From the NCBI GenBank assembly GCA_030704615.1, contig CM060732.1, positions 10,604,001 to 10,664,000 of the forward strand: a stretch of DNA of 60,000 nt, read 5' to 3'. This DNA comes from Takakia lepidozioides (lineage: Eukaryota > Streptophyta > Takakiopsida > Takakiales > Takakiaceae). Below, piece by piece: positions 11,327 to 22,191 of this stretch (positions within the stretch are counted from its first letter, which is position 1; each line of letters starts with the position of its first letter). Under the pieces are notes generated by a model. The model was given only the letters and a program-made list of their open reading frames with translations. It did not search any database and was not told where the DNA came from. The translations under genes and the position numbers were made by a program.

Positions 11327-12470
11327 GGTTTGCCCTTCCTACCCACAGTTCGTTTGAAGCATCGCCGGGTGCAAAGGCTTGGGAATTACCAGGGACCTCC
11401 GATAAGGATCCCGCAAATATTACCGGTCTAAGAATTCCTTCTCATACGCAGAAGTATGGAACCGAGCAGCTAAGAGCGCGAAATGGTAAGAAGGATTGAA
11501 CAGGAAACAAGAACCGAACCCCCAATCTCCAGCGCACAACAAGGGAAGTCCTACAAGGGCACTCTCAAACTTCACTGAGCGGGGAGGACGTAAGGCCGAT
11601 CATAGTCTCTCTTCTTTCACAACACGGATCCGCCCTCCCAAAACAAGCAACCGCCCTTTGAGTCAATCTCTCTGCATCCCACCACTCTGCAGATCCCATC
11701 CCTTCTCATCCCGAACCGCTCTCTAAAACCGAGAATGCCAATCCTTCTCTGAACCAACAACCGACCCAACTCACCACCATCCCCACTCTCCTCCTACACA
11801 CCCTCATCTGAAACCCCCATCTTAAGACTACTCAAACCCTCCCCTCCCCCAAACGCTGCCATATTTTCGTCGATTGAGCACAGGCAGAGACCGGAGGGTA
11901 TGACGAGACAGGCTGACTACCTCTCTACAAGAATCCAGGGAGCCTGATGAGTGTCGCTTATATCATCAGCCCAACGACCGCTTCCTCGCACGTGCCAATC
12001 CCCACCCAAATTTCAAATTTGGGCCTATCCACCTTATCCTTGTGGCCCACACTGCCAACCCCACCCTCGCTGCAGGCCGTTACGTCCACAGCGTGTGGGT
12101 GGATTCTTGTGGGGAATGTAAGTAGCCACTATTTTATGAAATCTGTAGAACGACACCACCCACATCCGACATCTCTGCCGAAGTTTTTCGCTGAAGGATT
12201 AGCGCACTAAACTTCCCCTGACTCACTCTACGACTTGTTGTTCAGAGTACCATAACAGAGTCGCCTTGTTGTCCATCTCTGGATTCGGTGAAGGAGGTGG
12301 CATGGTGTAAGTGGGGAGAATCAGCAGTGGAGGAGTGACAACGTCACAGCTGTTATTATAGGCTGAATCAGCGCCATTTTGCAGGCTCCACACTCCAGAG
12401 TCCATACCTGGTGGAGAGGCACACGCATCCATCTGTTATTATTACCACGCTAAAAGCATGTGTCCGCATC
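11327..12470. other. 5' flank of the GTD-binding gene, no other gene seen
   Basis: CT-rich sequence upstream of the minus-strand start at 11326 (about 11500-11860) is consistent with a 5' leader/promoter of that gene. The short open frames on both strands here are low-complexity Pro/Ser-rich and not convincing. Confidence 0.4.
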
Positions 12471-12479
12471 ATCTAACAG

Positions 12480-12705
12480 CCTCATCTCTCTTGGAATGCT
12501 TTGTGCACCTTGGAATTCCGAGATATTGAGACTGTGTACCGCCCACGAGCTCCTTGGATACAAATGGGAGACCGGTCAAGCTGCGATTTAGACAAGTGAG
12601 CAAGAGAATGCCCATGGAGGGCCCAATGGCACATTTTGAAGGGTTGAACCCAGGATCACCCTGGTTATGGCACAAACTCCTGCGAAAGTGGAGGTGAGTC
12701 AAGCA
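12480..12705 (-). repeat. tRNA-derived SINE, minus strand
   Basis: On the minus strand, a B box GGGTTCAACCC (12641-12651 on plus) sits beside GGTGATCCTGGG. The flanking string shares GGGCCCAATGG and CCAGGATCACC with the SINE at 47130-47245, in the same order. The A box is degenerate. The body probably continues to lower coordinates; its 3' limit is not clear. Confidence 0.5.
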
Positions 12706-13060
12706 AGAGCTTTACATCAATCACACTGTTGACTCTGCTGTTTTCTCAAACAGTAGTAGTTACTAGTAGGCGCTTGGTAGTCACGGGAGCTCGCCGTTCA
12801 AGGCGGGCGGCTTGGTGTGGCCACCGCCTCATTGCTAGAATATCAAGTTCCACGGTGAGGCCCAGATAATTCCATCAATCACTGCAGGGATGTTCCCGTC
12901 CAGAGAACGTGGTGTGCAATGCAGTAGATTTATCAACGGTATAAACACAGGACGGGCACTCAGAGTCCAGAGAGTAAAGAGCATTCAAGAGCTCGGGGTT
13001 CAAGAAAAGCCCATCAGAAGCATTCAATCCAGTATTCGAGAGTGGTGCACTGGTGGCCCG

Positions 13061-13618
13061 AATGCCGCGATGAGATGCTGACTATTTATGTACTAGAGAA
13101 CGCGCCCCCTAGGGCGCATTATGGCTCCTAGTGAGTCACTAGGGCGAGCCCGGGATGCCGCGATGAGATGCTGAGTATTTATGTACTAGAGAACGCGCCC
13201 CCTAGGGCGCATTATGGCTCCTAGTGAGTCACTAGGGCGAGCCCGGGATGCCGCGATGAGATGCTGAGTATTTATGTACTAGAGAACGCGCCCCCTAGGG
13301 CGCATTATGGCTCCTAGTGAGTCACTAGGGCGAGCCCGGGATGCCGCGATGAGATGCTGAGTATTTATGTACTAGAGAACGCGCCCCCTAGGGCGCATTA
13401 TGGCTCCTAGTGAGTCACTAGGGCGAGCCCGGGATGCCGCGATGAGATGCTGAGTATTTATGTACTAGAGAACGCGCCCCCTAGGGCGCATTATGGCTCC
13501 TAGTGAGTCACTAGGGCGAGCCCGGGATGCCGCGATGAGATGCTGAGTATTTATGTACTAGAGAACGCGCCCCCTAGGGCGCATTATGGCTCCTAGTGAG
13601 TCACTAGGGCGAGCCCGG
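13061..13618 (+). repeat. Satellite array, six copies of a 93-bp unit
   Basis: Unit starts are at 13061, 13154, 13247, 13340, 13433 and 13526. Copies two to six look identical by eye, and the first differs at a few bases. Each unit contains two palindromes: GCGCCCCCTAGGGCGC-like and CCTAGTGAGTCACTAGG (perfect around a central G). Directly after the array, 13630-13672 carries a partial unit in the opposite orientation (AGGAGCCATAATGCGCC). No reading frame of note crosses it. Confidence 0.95.
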
Positions 13619-13679
13619 GAGGGCGAGACCTAGGGCGAAGTAGGAGCCATAATGCGCCCTAGGGGGCGCGTTCCCTGGC

Positions 13680-14597
13680 GTAAAGAACTTTTGGGAGCAG
13701 ATTCTGCGAGGCCCTGATTGGCTGCAGGCCATAATGAGGCAAGTAAAGTCAAACTGCCGATTAGGAGAGTCAAACAGCCGATTAGGAACGCAGAAAGCGC
13801 CAGCGCCGTGGAGCGTCGATCTTCTGCATCCTAATTTGCCTCAAAAACGGCAGAATCTGCCCCCAAAATCCTTTACGAATCACGAACAAGCCCGTGCTTA
13901 TAATAGCTCCAATCGATGCCCTCAAAGTGTCATTCTCTAACAAAATCTCTGACTCTTTCCGTTTGCTGATACTAGTAACGTAATAATAAGGACTCATGAT
14001 CAATCTAGGTAGTTAGTACTAATCTCTGCTGGAAAACCTTATTATGTTGACAAAAGGTAAAGAAGCAGTACTTTATACATCGAATACGCCTGTCTGATCT
14101 TTATTAAATGAACTCTCAGTACAAGTAACGACTTTCCTATTTATAAAGTGTTATGTACTGACTCAACGAGTATCATAAAAGCTTTGACATAGTTTGCATA
14201 GTTTGCATAGCTGCGAGAGCAACGTCCAGACCAACCAACGGGGAGAACCGGCGCAGCCAGTTACATGCTAGCCGACTGATTTCCAGAATTTTCGAATGAA
14301 ATATGAAACCTCAGGAAATGGATCCGAGGGAAAAAATGGCCGAAGCGGAAATCAACTGGGTGCCCTACTTTTAGGAAGGATATTTGCCTTTCCATTTCAT
14401 TGCAGACAAGAAATCTGCCTTAGTTGGCAAGGCCTGGACGGATTCCGGCCCTTCTTATATTACAAAAAACGGAAATGGCCGTTGAAGTCCACCACATGGC
14501 GGAAATCCAACGTGCCAGGCCGGGTTACATCAGAGGAAGGTCGTTTAGGTGAAAAAATATTGAACTCAAGAGGGCGCCCGTGGGCAAACCCTACTAA
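13680..14597. other. Intergenic, nothing recognised
   Basis: I find no supported gene between the satellite and the hAT MITE. An open frame at 14296-14805 runs into the MITE and is not protein-like. AT-rich direct repeats around 14180-14210 (CATAGTTTG twice) are the only local structure. Confidence 0.4.
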
Positions 14598-15120
14598 GTC
14601 TGGACCAGTGTTGGACTGGTATATAGGTGAAGGACTGGTATATAATATTGGTATATGCACTGGTATTACATACCTGACTAGTCTGGTATTATTTGGGAGA
14701 GTACTTGGTCATATACCAGACCAGGCTGGTATAGGTTTTTTCATACCAGCCACAATACCAGCACTCCCCCACCTTCTTCCTAATTTATTCTGGTATGTAT
14801 ACTGAAGTAATTTATGTGTACATCTGCCTATATATTTGTACTTAAGTATATTTATTTCTTTATGTATATTTTATTTGTTTTCACTTGATACTTGCCATTT
14901 GATACATTTGTAACTCAAGATGGCTTTGGAATGATACCATAGTTGATATCTCATACCAGCTGGTATTGTGGTCATGATACTCATATTCATACCAGTATGT
15001 GGAAAAAAATACATCCACCATTATATAGACCAGACTGGTATGAAAGTTTTGTGATGCGTCTGGTACTAGGACCAGTTTGGTATGTAAAAAACTTGATACC
15101 AGTCCAACACTGGTCTGGAC
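14598..15120. mobile_element. hAT MITE with perfect 8-bp target duplication
   Basis: The element is 14606-15112 (507 bp). Its ends are CAGTGTTGGACTGGTAT and ATACCAGTCCAACACTG, perfect inverted repeats. The 8-bp duplication gtctggac lies at 14598-14605 and 15113-15120. The interior is dense in GGTAT/ATACC and is non-coding. Its perfect termini and target duplication suggest a recent insertion. Confidence 0.9.
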
Positions 15121-15339
15121 ATTGCTCTCGCAGCCCCCAGCCCCACGCTTGCTTGCACTCCCTACCTGCTATCACAGCTCACCTATCCACGCGAGTTCAA
15201 TCCATGTGGTTTGAGGGCATTGACAGGTCCAACTTCTATAAGGATACAATGTTCTTCACTTGTTTGAATTGCTTAAAACTGGTTGTGATTATTTATTATT
15301 TATTTATTTATTTTACTTATTGTTGTGCATTTGACACGT

Positions 15340-15600
15340 GTTGTCAACCGGTTGATATTTATAAGGAAGATAATAGGCTTAATATAAGAACTTAATGCGA
15401 GTGCGTCAGGACGGTCCAGCCCTGACACCCCGTACCGCCGGCTCTCCGCCTCCAACAGCCATCAAAAGGCAGCCGACTGGGCTCGGTCAATCCCTCCCCA
15501 GCCCCGCTCTCATCCCATCGGCATCGTCGCCCCCAGCGCGTCGTCGTTCTGCGACACCAATCCGCCGCTTCCACTAGTCCGCCAGTTCTCTGTAACCCTG
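15340..15600 (-). mobile_element. End segment of the TGTAACCC composite element
   Basis: A block starting GCGAGTGCGTCAGGACGG (about 15397) and running to about 15590 recurs in the opposite orientation at 34440-34650, where it is also followed by the TGTAACCC motif array. Similarity continues about 50 bp outward (ATAAGAACTTAAT side). It therefore marks one terminus of a dispersed element. No perfect terminal inverted repeat or target duplication was found. Confidence 0.6.
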
Positions 15601-17970
15601 CACGTCAGCCCCTGTGACCCCCGCCCCGGGTGTAACCCTCGCCCCCAGGTAACCCTCTGTAACTCCGCCGAGTGTAACTCCGCCGAGTGTAACCCTCACC
15701 ACCATGTAACCCTCTGTAACCCATGTAACCCTATGTAGAGTGCCACCGTAGAGTGTCCCCCTCACCCCTATGTAACCCTCTGTAATCCACGTAACCCATA
15801 TAACCCGCTGTAACCCATGTAATCCTCTGTGACCCCTCTGTAATCCATGTAACCCATATAACCTGCTGCAACCCTATGTGACCCTCTACAACCCTCTGTC
15901 ACCCTCTATGACCCATGTAATCCTCTGTCACCCTCTGTGACTCTCTGTACCCCTCTGTATCCCATGTAACCCTCTGTAACTCCGCCGAGTGTAACCCTCA
16001 TCACCATATAACCCTATGTAACCCATGTAACCCATATAACCTGCTGTAACCCTCTGAAACCCTCTGTAATCCATGTAATCCATGTAACCCTCTATAACAC
16101 CGTAGAGTGTAACCCGAGTCGCCCCTATGTAATCCTCACTCCATGTAACCCTCTGAAAACCTCTGTAGCCCTCTGTAACCCTCTGTAACCCATGTAACCC
16201 TTTGTAACACTGCAGAGTGTCACCCTCACCCCCTATGTAACCCTCACTCCATGTAACCCTCTATAACACTTTGTAACCCATGTAACCCTCTGTGACCCTC
16301 TGTAACCCTCACCACCATGTAACCCTCTGTAACCCATGTAACCCTTTGTGACACCACAGAGTGTCACCCTCACTCCATGTAACCCTCTGTAACCCTTTGT
16401 AACCCATGTAACCCTCTGTGACCCTCTTTAACCTTCACCAGGTGTAATCCTCACCACCATGTAACCCTCTGTAACACCGCAGAGTGTCACCCTCACCCCT
16501 ATGTAACCGTCACTCCATGTAATCCTATGTAACCATTTGTAACCCATGTAACCCTCTGTGACCCTCTGTAACCCATGTAACCCTCTGTAACACCGCAGAG
16601 TGTCACCCTCACCTCTATGTAACCCTCACTCCATGTAACCCTCTGTAACCCTTGTAACCCTCTGTAACACCACAGAATGTCACCCTCACCCCTATGTAAC
16701 CCTCACTCCATGTAACCCTCTGTAATCCATGTAACCCCATGACCCTTTGTGACCATGTAACCCTCTGTTACTCCGCGGGGTGTAACCCTCACTCCATGTT
16801 ATCCCGCATCATGTAACCCTCTCATTATGTGATCCCATGTGACCCCCACCATATGTAATACTCACCCCAATGTAACCCTCTGTAATTCCGCCGGGTGTAA
16901 CCCTCGCCATATGTAACCCATGTAACCCTCACCCCTATGTAACCCTATAATCGTCACCATATATAATCAATGTAACCCTCAACGTCGTGTAACCCGTTTC
17001 CCTTGTAACCTTCTCTCATTGTAACCCCGTATAATGTAACCCTCCCATTATGTAATCCCAAGTACCCCCATCATATGTAACCCGCATCGTGTAATCCCAA
17101 TGCAAGCTCGTATCATGTAACCCCCTTTAACTCCGCCGGGTATAACCCTCACCCTCATGTAACCCTCTGTAGGTCCGCCGAGTGTAAACCTCACCCCAAG
17201 TAACCATCTGTAACCCTCTGTACCACATGTAATCCTAAGTAACTCATGTACCCCCAATAACTCCGCCGGGTGTAACTCTCAACCCTATGTAACCCTCTGT
17301 AACCCTTTGTAACCCTTTGTAACCCCTCTATAACCCCCTGTAACTCCGCCGCATGTTACCCTCACCCCCATGTAACCCTTTGTAAGTCCGCCGAGTGTAA
17401 CCCTCACCCCAAGTAACCCTTTGTAACCCTTTGTACCCCATGTAACCCTAAGTAACTCATGTACCCCTTGGAACTCCGCCGGGTGTAACCCTCAACCTTA
17501 TATAATCCTATGTAACCCCCTGTAACTCCGCCGGGTGTAATCCTCACCCCATGTAACCCTCTGTAAGTTAGCCGAGTGTAACCCTCATCCCATGCAACCC
17601 TCTGTAACCCTCTGTACCCCATTCAACCCTCTGTAACTCCGCCGATTGTAACCCTCACCACCATGTAACCCCGCATCATGTAACCCGCTGTAACCTTTTG
17701 TAACCCCATGTAACCCTCTGTAACCCATATAACCCTCTATACCCCATGTAAGGGATGTAATCCCATGTAACCCTCCGAACCCCATGTAACCCTTTGTGTC
17801 CTTTGTTATAACACCATGTAATCCTCCGTACCCAATGTAACCCTCTGTAAGTCCGCCTGGTGTAACCATCATTCCATGTAACCCCGCATTATGTAACCCG
17901 CTTCATATGTAACTCTAGTGTAACTCCATTATCCTTGTAACCCACGCCCATGTAATCCCCTGCACGTCAG
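15590..17970. repeat. 2.4-kb degenerate TGTAACCC array
   Basis: The motif GTAACCC occurs every 10-20 bases, mainly as CTCTGTAACCC, CATGTAACCC, CCTCACC and GTGTAACTCCGCCG spacers, with variants GTGTCACCC and GTGACCC. On the minus strand several frames read as repeated Gly-Tyr-Thr/Met blocks (EGYT, EGYM), for example 17048-17257, 17404-17622 and 17585-17872. This parallels the Gly-Asp-Thr blocks encoded at 22192-23208. I interpret it as the decayed 3' coding tail plus subterminal repeats of the minus-strand zinc-finger copy at 18152-18500. It is not plant telomere (TTTAGGG). Confidence 0.85.
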
Positions 17971-18151
17971 CCCCTGCAACTCCGCCTCGTGTACATCATA
18001 CACGTGTAAACTATCCGACGGCCGAATGGAGGTTGAAATGGAGGCTGAAACCCTAATTTGCTCTCTCCATCCATTTTTCAGATTCCTAACTCGCTCGTTT
18101 TTTTGCTTTGGGGCATCAGCTTTCTGCAATTCCCGTGGCGCCCAATCGGCT

Positions 18152-18500
18152 TCACACATCAATGCGACAGATTTGTAGTTCATTCAGTTCAGTATCATCC
18201 TCCCAGCAACATGCAAGACAACGCTTTCCGCGCAGCGATCCGACAAATCTATTACTACGGTTTTCTCTGCGATTGATACGGTTGTCTTTATCCTTTTTCT
18301 TTCTCAATGTCATTCTTGTTGTTTTGTCACCATCCCCGATGGCTATGGTATTCCTGAGATCCGCATTAGGAAAGGGTTTTGTTTCTTTCAGTCTAGCCAT
18401 GCAAGCAGCCGCTCATTTGACGAGGTGCCCATTCACTCTCATCTCGTGTATATTTTGTTCACACACCAGCCGGGGCAACCTACTCATACGGTGTTTTCTT
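18152..18500 (-). pseudogene. Decayed minus-strand copy of the zinc-finger gene
   Basis: On the minus strand, near 18400, the translation ARLKETKPFPNADLRNTIAI aligns with VRPKETKPFPDAELKHAMAV of the plus-strand gene at 19173. Just upstream, LNGHLVK-stop-AAACM aligns with LNWHIVDGTAACM. The Cys pair of the finger is displaced and several stops interrupt the frame. This copy points away from the plus-strand copy, making a divergent pair separated by about 0.7 kb. Confidence 0.75.
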
Positions 18501-18539
18501 TCTCAATACATGGTGGCTTGGTAGACGGTTTAATAATGG

Positions 18540-18900
18540 AGGTTTAGATGGGGTTTACATGTTTGATGGGTTACATGGATGTTGCGCTCGCGAAGCCACA
18601 TAGGCTAAGGTTACATGGGTGGGACATTACATTGACCATGTTTACTTGGAGGTTGCATACTAATGGTTTGATATGACAGGGTTACATGGATGTTGTGTTC
18701 AGGAGTCACATAGACTAGGGGTACGTGAGGTTGTGATGAAGGGTTATATTATATGTGGGTACATGACGGAGGGTTACACTCGACGTGTCTCGCATGCGGG
18801 TAACGGCCGGTTTGTCGCGCTCACAAGTTTAGGGTTACGGGTTACACCCCGCTATTCCGAGTGATACCGGGATTGCAACTCATACACGTGGGAGTCAGTG
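18540..18900. repeat. GGGTTACA motif block between the two finger genes
   Basis: Here the motif is on the plus strand as GGGTTACATGG and relatives, so it is GTAACCC when read in the direction of the minus-strand pseudogene. The plus-strand gene likewise has GTAACCC in its own direction within its introns. Confidence 0.6.
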
Positions 18901-19172
18901 CGGATGTAATTGATTGCAAGCCGCCGGATTTTAATGAACCGTCGTCTTTCGCTTAACCGATGTGCCTTACAGGTGACATCTAGCTAGCTTCATTCTTTGT
19001 TCTTTGATCATTGTTCAGTTTTTCCCTTCTTGCAACCCTTTCCTATTCTTCATGCACTCCCTGCTGTGTGTGCTCCCTGTTGTGCGTTCTTCGGAATTCT
19101 CTTGGTCTTGTCTTGTCTTGTCTTGCTGTTGCTCTTCTCTTCTCTTCTCTTCTGTCAACTTTTTCTTTTGCC

Positions 19173-19544
19173 ATGGCTGATTGTTATCTGTTCCCTGGAG
19201 AGGCTACTGTTCCATTTTATCACTTGAAGAGGGATGGCGAACAAGTTCGCTTCTGGTACATTGAGCATGAGCATGCTACAATGATCGCGTACTGCTACAC
19301 TAGGTGTAGAGAGGCCAAGGTGGAGGGAGCAAAGGGCCGGCCTAAGTTCAAATGTCCTTACTGTGGGGAAGTAAAGGCAGATAAGAGCAGATTGAATTGG
19401 CATATTGTCGATGGAACGGCCGCATGTATGGTCAGACCAAAAGAAACAAAACCGTTTCCTGATGCGGAGCTCAAGCATGCCATGGCTGTTGAAAATGTGG
19501 TGAATTCTGTTCCAACTTCTTCTGTTGATGCATATCATGCATAG
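19173..19544 (+). CDS. Zinc-finger protein of the composite element, first exon(s)
   Basis: From ATG 19173 the frame encodes about 123 residues. It holds a finger-like segment FKCPYCGEVKADKSRLNWH followed by GTAAC, giving a C-x2-C-x12-H-x7-C arrangement, then a conserved VRPKETKPFPDAELKHAM. The frame closes at 19544. After 19550 the same style of sequence continues in pieces (DPIEVPAVVPSS), and a second finger-like block near 19720-19800 (CP-stop-CKENQHWKPG, later KVHLAKT) carries an in-frame stop, so the gene is damaged. The Cys/His pattern suggests nucleic-acid binding, as in transposon fingers, but I do not recognise the family. Confidence 0.6.
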   Translation: MADCYLFPGEATVPFYHLKRDGEQVRFWYIEHEHATMIAYCYTRCREAKVEGAKGRPKFKCPYCGEVKADKSRLNWHIVDGTAACMVRPKETKPFPDAELKHAMAVENVVNSVPTSSVDAYHA

Positions 19545-19999
19545 ATTCTGCAAAATAGGGTGGCTTTGGGTGGGATTACAGATCCTATTGAAGTGCCTGC
19601 TGTTGTACCTTCTTCGGCTACTTCTGCTACATAGGTTCCATCTTCTAGTGCTCCTGCTATTTCTGTCCCTGGTCCTTTTGTTCAGCAGGTTGAGACAAGC
19701 GGCGATTGAGCCCACCTTTACCTGTCCCTAATGCAAAGAAAATCAACATTGGAAACCGGGGAAACCGAAGCTCAAGGTTCATCTTGCGAAAACGAACTCC
19801 AGGCTCAATCCTTCTGCTAACGCATGGCCTTATTCCTCAGTTCCCATTTCCGAATGTCAATGAGAAGGGGTTTTGGCCGGCATTCCAAGAATTTGTTGCG
19901 CGAGGCGAGGGCGCAGTCCATGCGACAGCTGCAAAATCAAGTTGGGTTCTATCGACGGACAATCAAGTTGGATTCCCTGCCATTTTTTGTTTTTCAAAT

Positions 20000-20270
20000 T
20001 TCGGGCTGTTGTCTATCCGTGTAACCCTTTGTGTAACCCAGAGTGTAACCCACCTACAGAGGACCCATTTTTTAAATCCCTATGGTGTGTAACCCACCTC
20101 TGTGTAACCCTTGTTTCAATCCATGTGTTGTGTAACCCACCTGCCTTGTACACCCTTATACATAAATCTGTCTGCTGTGTAGCCCACCTTCTTTGTAACC
20201 TTTTTTCATGTGTAACCCCTCGTGCTGTAACCCTTTTCTTTGGTGTAACCCCTCACGTTGTATTGCGCAG
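20000..20270 (+). repeat. TGTAACCC block, probable intron of the element gene
   Basis: About ten GTAACCC motifs precede an AG acceptor at 20269-20270 (GTATTGCGCAG). The next exon opens directly after it. Confidence 0.6.
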
Positions 20271-21151
20271 GGAGCTCGACATCATCTTAGAAGCGATGAT
20301 ATGGACAGTGTTGTTGCTGCCCACAAGACGTTTACAGCCCAGCCGGATCATGGTCTGTTAATGATAGAGGAATTGAATCGGGTGAAGGAGTATTTGGAGA
20401 GCATTGGGCATCCTGACATGCCAAAGCAGAAAAAGAAAAAAAGTGGGAGACTTACACGAGTCCATCAAGAGAGCCAAGCCTCATATGATGATGACACGAT
20501 GGACGAACCAGCTGTTGGCAATACTGACCTTGACAATGCCAAAACTTCAAATCCTCTTGTCATCACTATTACTGTAGATGGAATCGAAGGTTTGGTTGTT
20601 CCAGATCCATTGGAATTCACTCGCGGTTTCGCGGAAGGATTGATCAGCCAAATGGAGAATCTCACCAAACCGCACATTGGACCGCCACCACTCCTTTTGA
20701 GAATTCTGGCCCACAACAATGTAAGAAATCATGGCAGGTCAGTTTCCCAAACACATCCCAGGTTGGGGTTCATGACTGATATTCTAGAAAGTGCTCTTAC
20801 GGCCTCAAAGGTGAAGGACCTGGTCGATGAGTATTACGGCTTTAGTCTGATGTACTTTACACAACCTGGTGACGGAATCGCGACCTTGGATTCTGAGCTC
20901 GAGGACTTAAGATCGAGTTTGAGTACAGAAGAGTGGGGTGGTAGGTCAGTTAAGATCAACGGAGCTATACAGTTTTGCAAGGCAAGCCGTCGTCGCGCCG
21001 CCCATCACTTTGCGATCCATCAGAAAGAATCGTTTATCCAACTTTGGTATTGTGGCCTCTTCAACGAATCACCAACAGAAATGGACTTCAATGCACGTTT
21101 GGGCATCCAGTATATGAGAGACCTTGGGGTCTGTAGTGCCTTGATATCTCT
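20271..21151 (+). CDS. Element-encoded protein of unknown function, middle exon
   Basis: The frame is open for about 293 codons from the acceptor at 20270 to a consensus GTAAGT donor at 21152. Composition is clearly protein-like: a Lys-rich linker (PKQKKKKSGRL), then a folded-looking part (VDGIEGLVVPDPLEFTRGF, IQLWYCGLFNESPTEMDF). I do not recognise any transposase signature (no DDE or RNase-H motif that I can place). It lies downstream of the zinc-finger exon on the same strand and is flanked on both sides by TGTAACCC introns. It may be the catalytic or accessory protein of the composite element. Confidence 0.6.
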
Positions 21152-21568
21152 GTAAGTGTTACTCCATCCACTGTCACCCCTCTCGTCCTGTAACCCTCTT
21201 TGTGTGTATTCCTGTAATCAGTGTAACCCTCGCTATGTGGAACCCTGTACTCAGTGTAACCCTCGTTGTGTATAACCATGTAATCAGTGTAACCCTCGGA
21301 GTATGTAACCCTGTAATCAGTGTACCCCTAATGTTACGCCTCGTTGTGTTACCCTAGATGTGTTACCCTCTCGTTGTGTAACTCACTAGTGTAACCCAGG
21401 TAGTGTAACCCATTGCAAACTATTGTCTCTAACAGGGTGGTGTAACCCACATCGTGTAATCCGAACCACTGTCTTGTCCTAGTCAGTGTAACCCTTACAT
21501 AGTGTAACCCTTGCACTTTCAAAAACCTCGTTCCACGACTAAAAACCTTTGTCTTTTCCCCGATGCAG
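21152..21568 (+). repeat. TGTAACCC-filled intron
   Basis: This begins GTAAGT at 21152 and ends with GATGCAG at 21562-21568. About twenty GTAACCC/GTAACCCT motifs fill it. The phases of the flanking frames do not match exactly with this acceptor, so either a nearby acceptor is used or there is a frameshift. Confidence 0.6.
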
Positions 21569-22130
21569 ATGAGTCCGAGCTCATGACCAATCAAGTCGCC
21601 AATGCGTTCAAAAAACTTTTTGAGGCTCAACGTGAGCTTCACGTTGTGTATGGGGCCCCTCCACAACGCGATACAGGGGGCGCGCAGACGAGTGATGGGC
21701 CCTCTGTGTTACAGGCTGTGGAAATGGAGGATGAGGAGATGGTTGAACCTCATCTTCATTCAATTTCCGCCCCGCAAAGCGACGATGTACATGACGAGGA
21801 CATCATTCCAAGTCAATCTGCCGTTGTATCTTTGTCGCAGGTTGGTGAATTGTATTCAACCCAGCTGCACTTAGGGGTGAACCTAGCACCTATTGCGGGA
21901 TTTGCCCGTGAATTCTGATACTGATACTGAAGATGATACATCAAGATGGAACACCCAAGTGCGAACCTCTTTGTCCGCAGCCCCAGTCATTTCTTTTGGA
22001 GATCTTAATCGAAGAACCACAGAACCAGCTCCACTCATTCCTTTCCTCGAACCGGGGACCCACTTGACCCAGAGTCTGTGTATGACTTTGAATCTGGAGA
22101 TGCTGAGTTGAACCCTCCATGCAGCAATGT
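21569..22130 (+). pseudogene. Acidic exon of the element gene, frameshifted
   Basis: The segment begins DESELMTNQVANAFKKLFEA, continues as an acidic region with EMEDEEMVEPH, and the frame stops at 21918. The protein-like reading then moves to other frames (SDTDTEDDTSRW, later YDFESGDAELNPP), ending at a GTAAGT near 22130. Two frame changes over 550 bp indicate decay. Confidence 0.5.
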
Positions 22131-22191
22131 AAGTATTTGTGAGGATAATGTGGTCAACCTCTCTCAGAATGACACTGTTTGAATGATGCAG

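Noticed and set aside
14296-14805. 169-codon plus frame
   Set aside because: It runs into the hAT MITE terminus and interior motif repeats, and its own part has no recognisable protein features.
15590-17970. Interstitial telomeric repeat
   Set aside because: The plant telomere unit is TTTAGGG (CCCTAAA). The motif here is TGTAACCC with irregular 10-20 base spacing and embedded variants such as GTGTCACCC.
15590-17970. CRISPR-like array of short repeats
   Set aside because: Repeats are far too short and irregular, spacers are themselves repetitive, there are no cas genes, and the context is eukaryotic.
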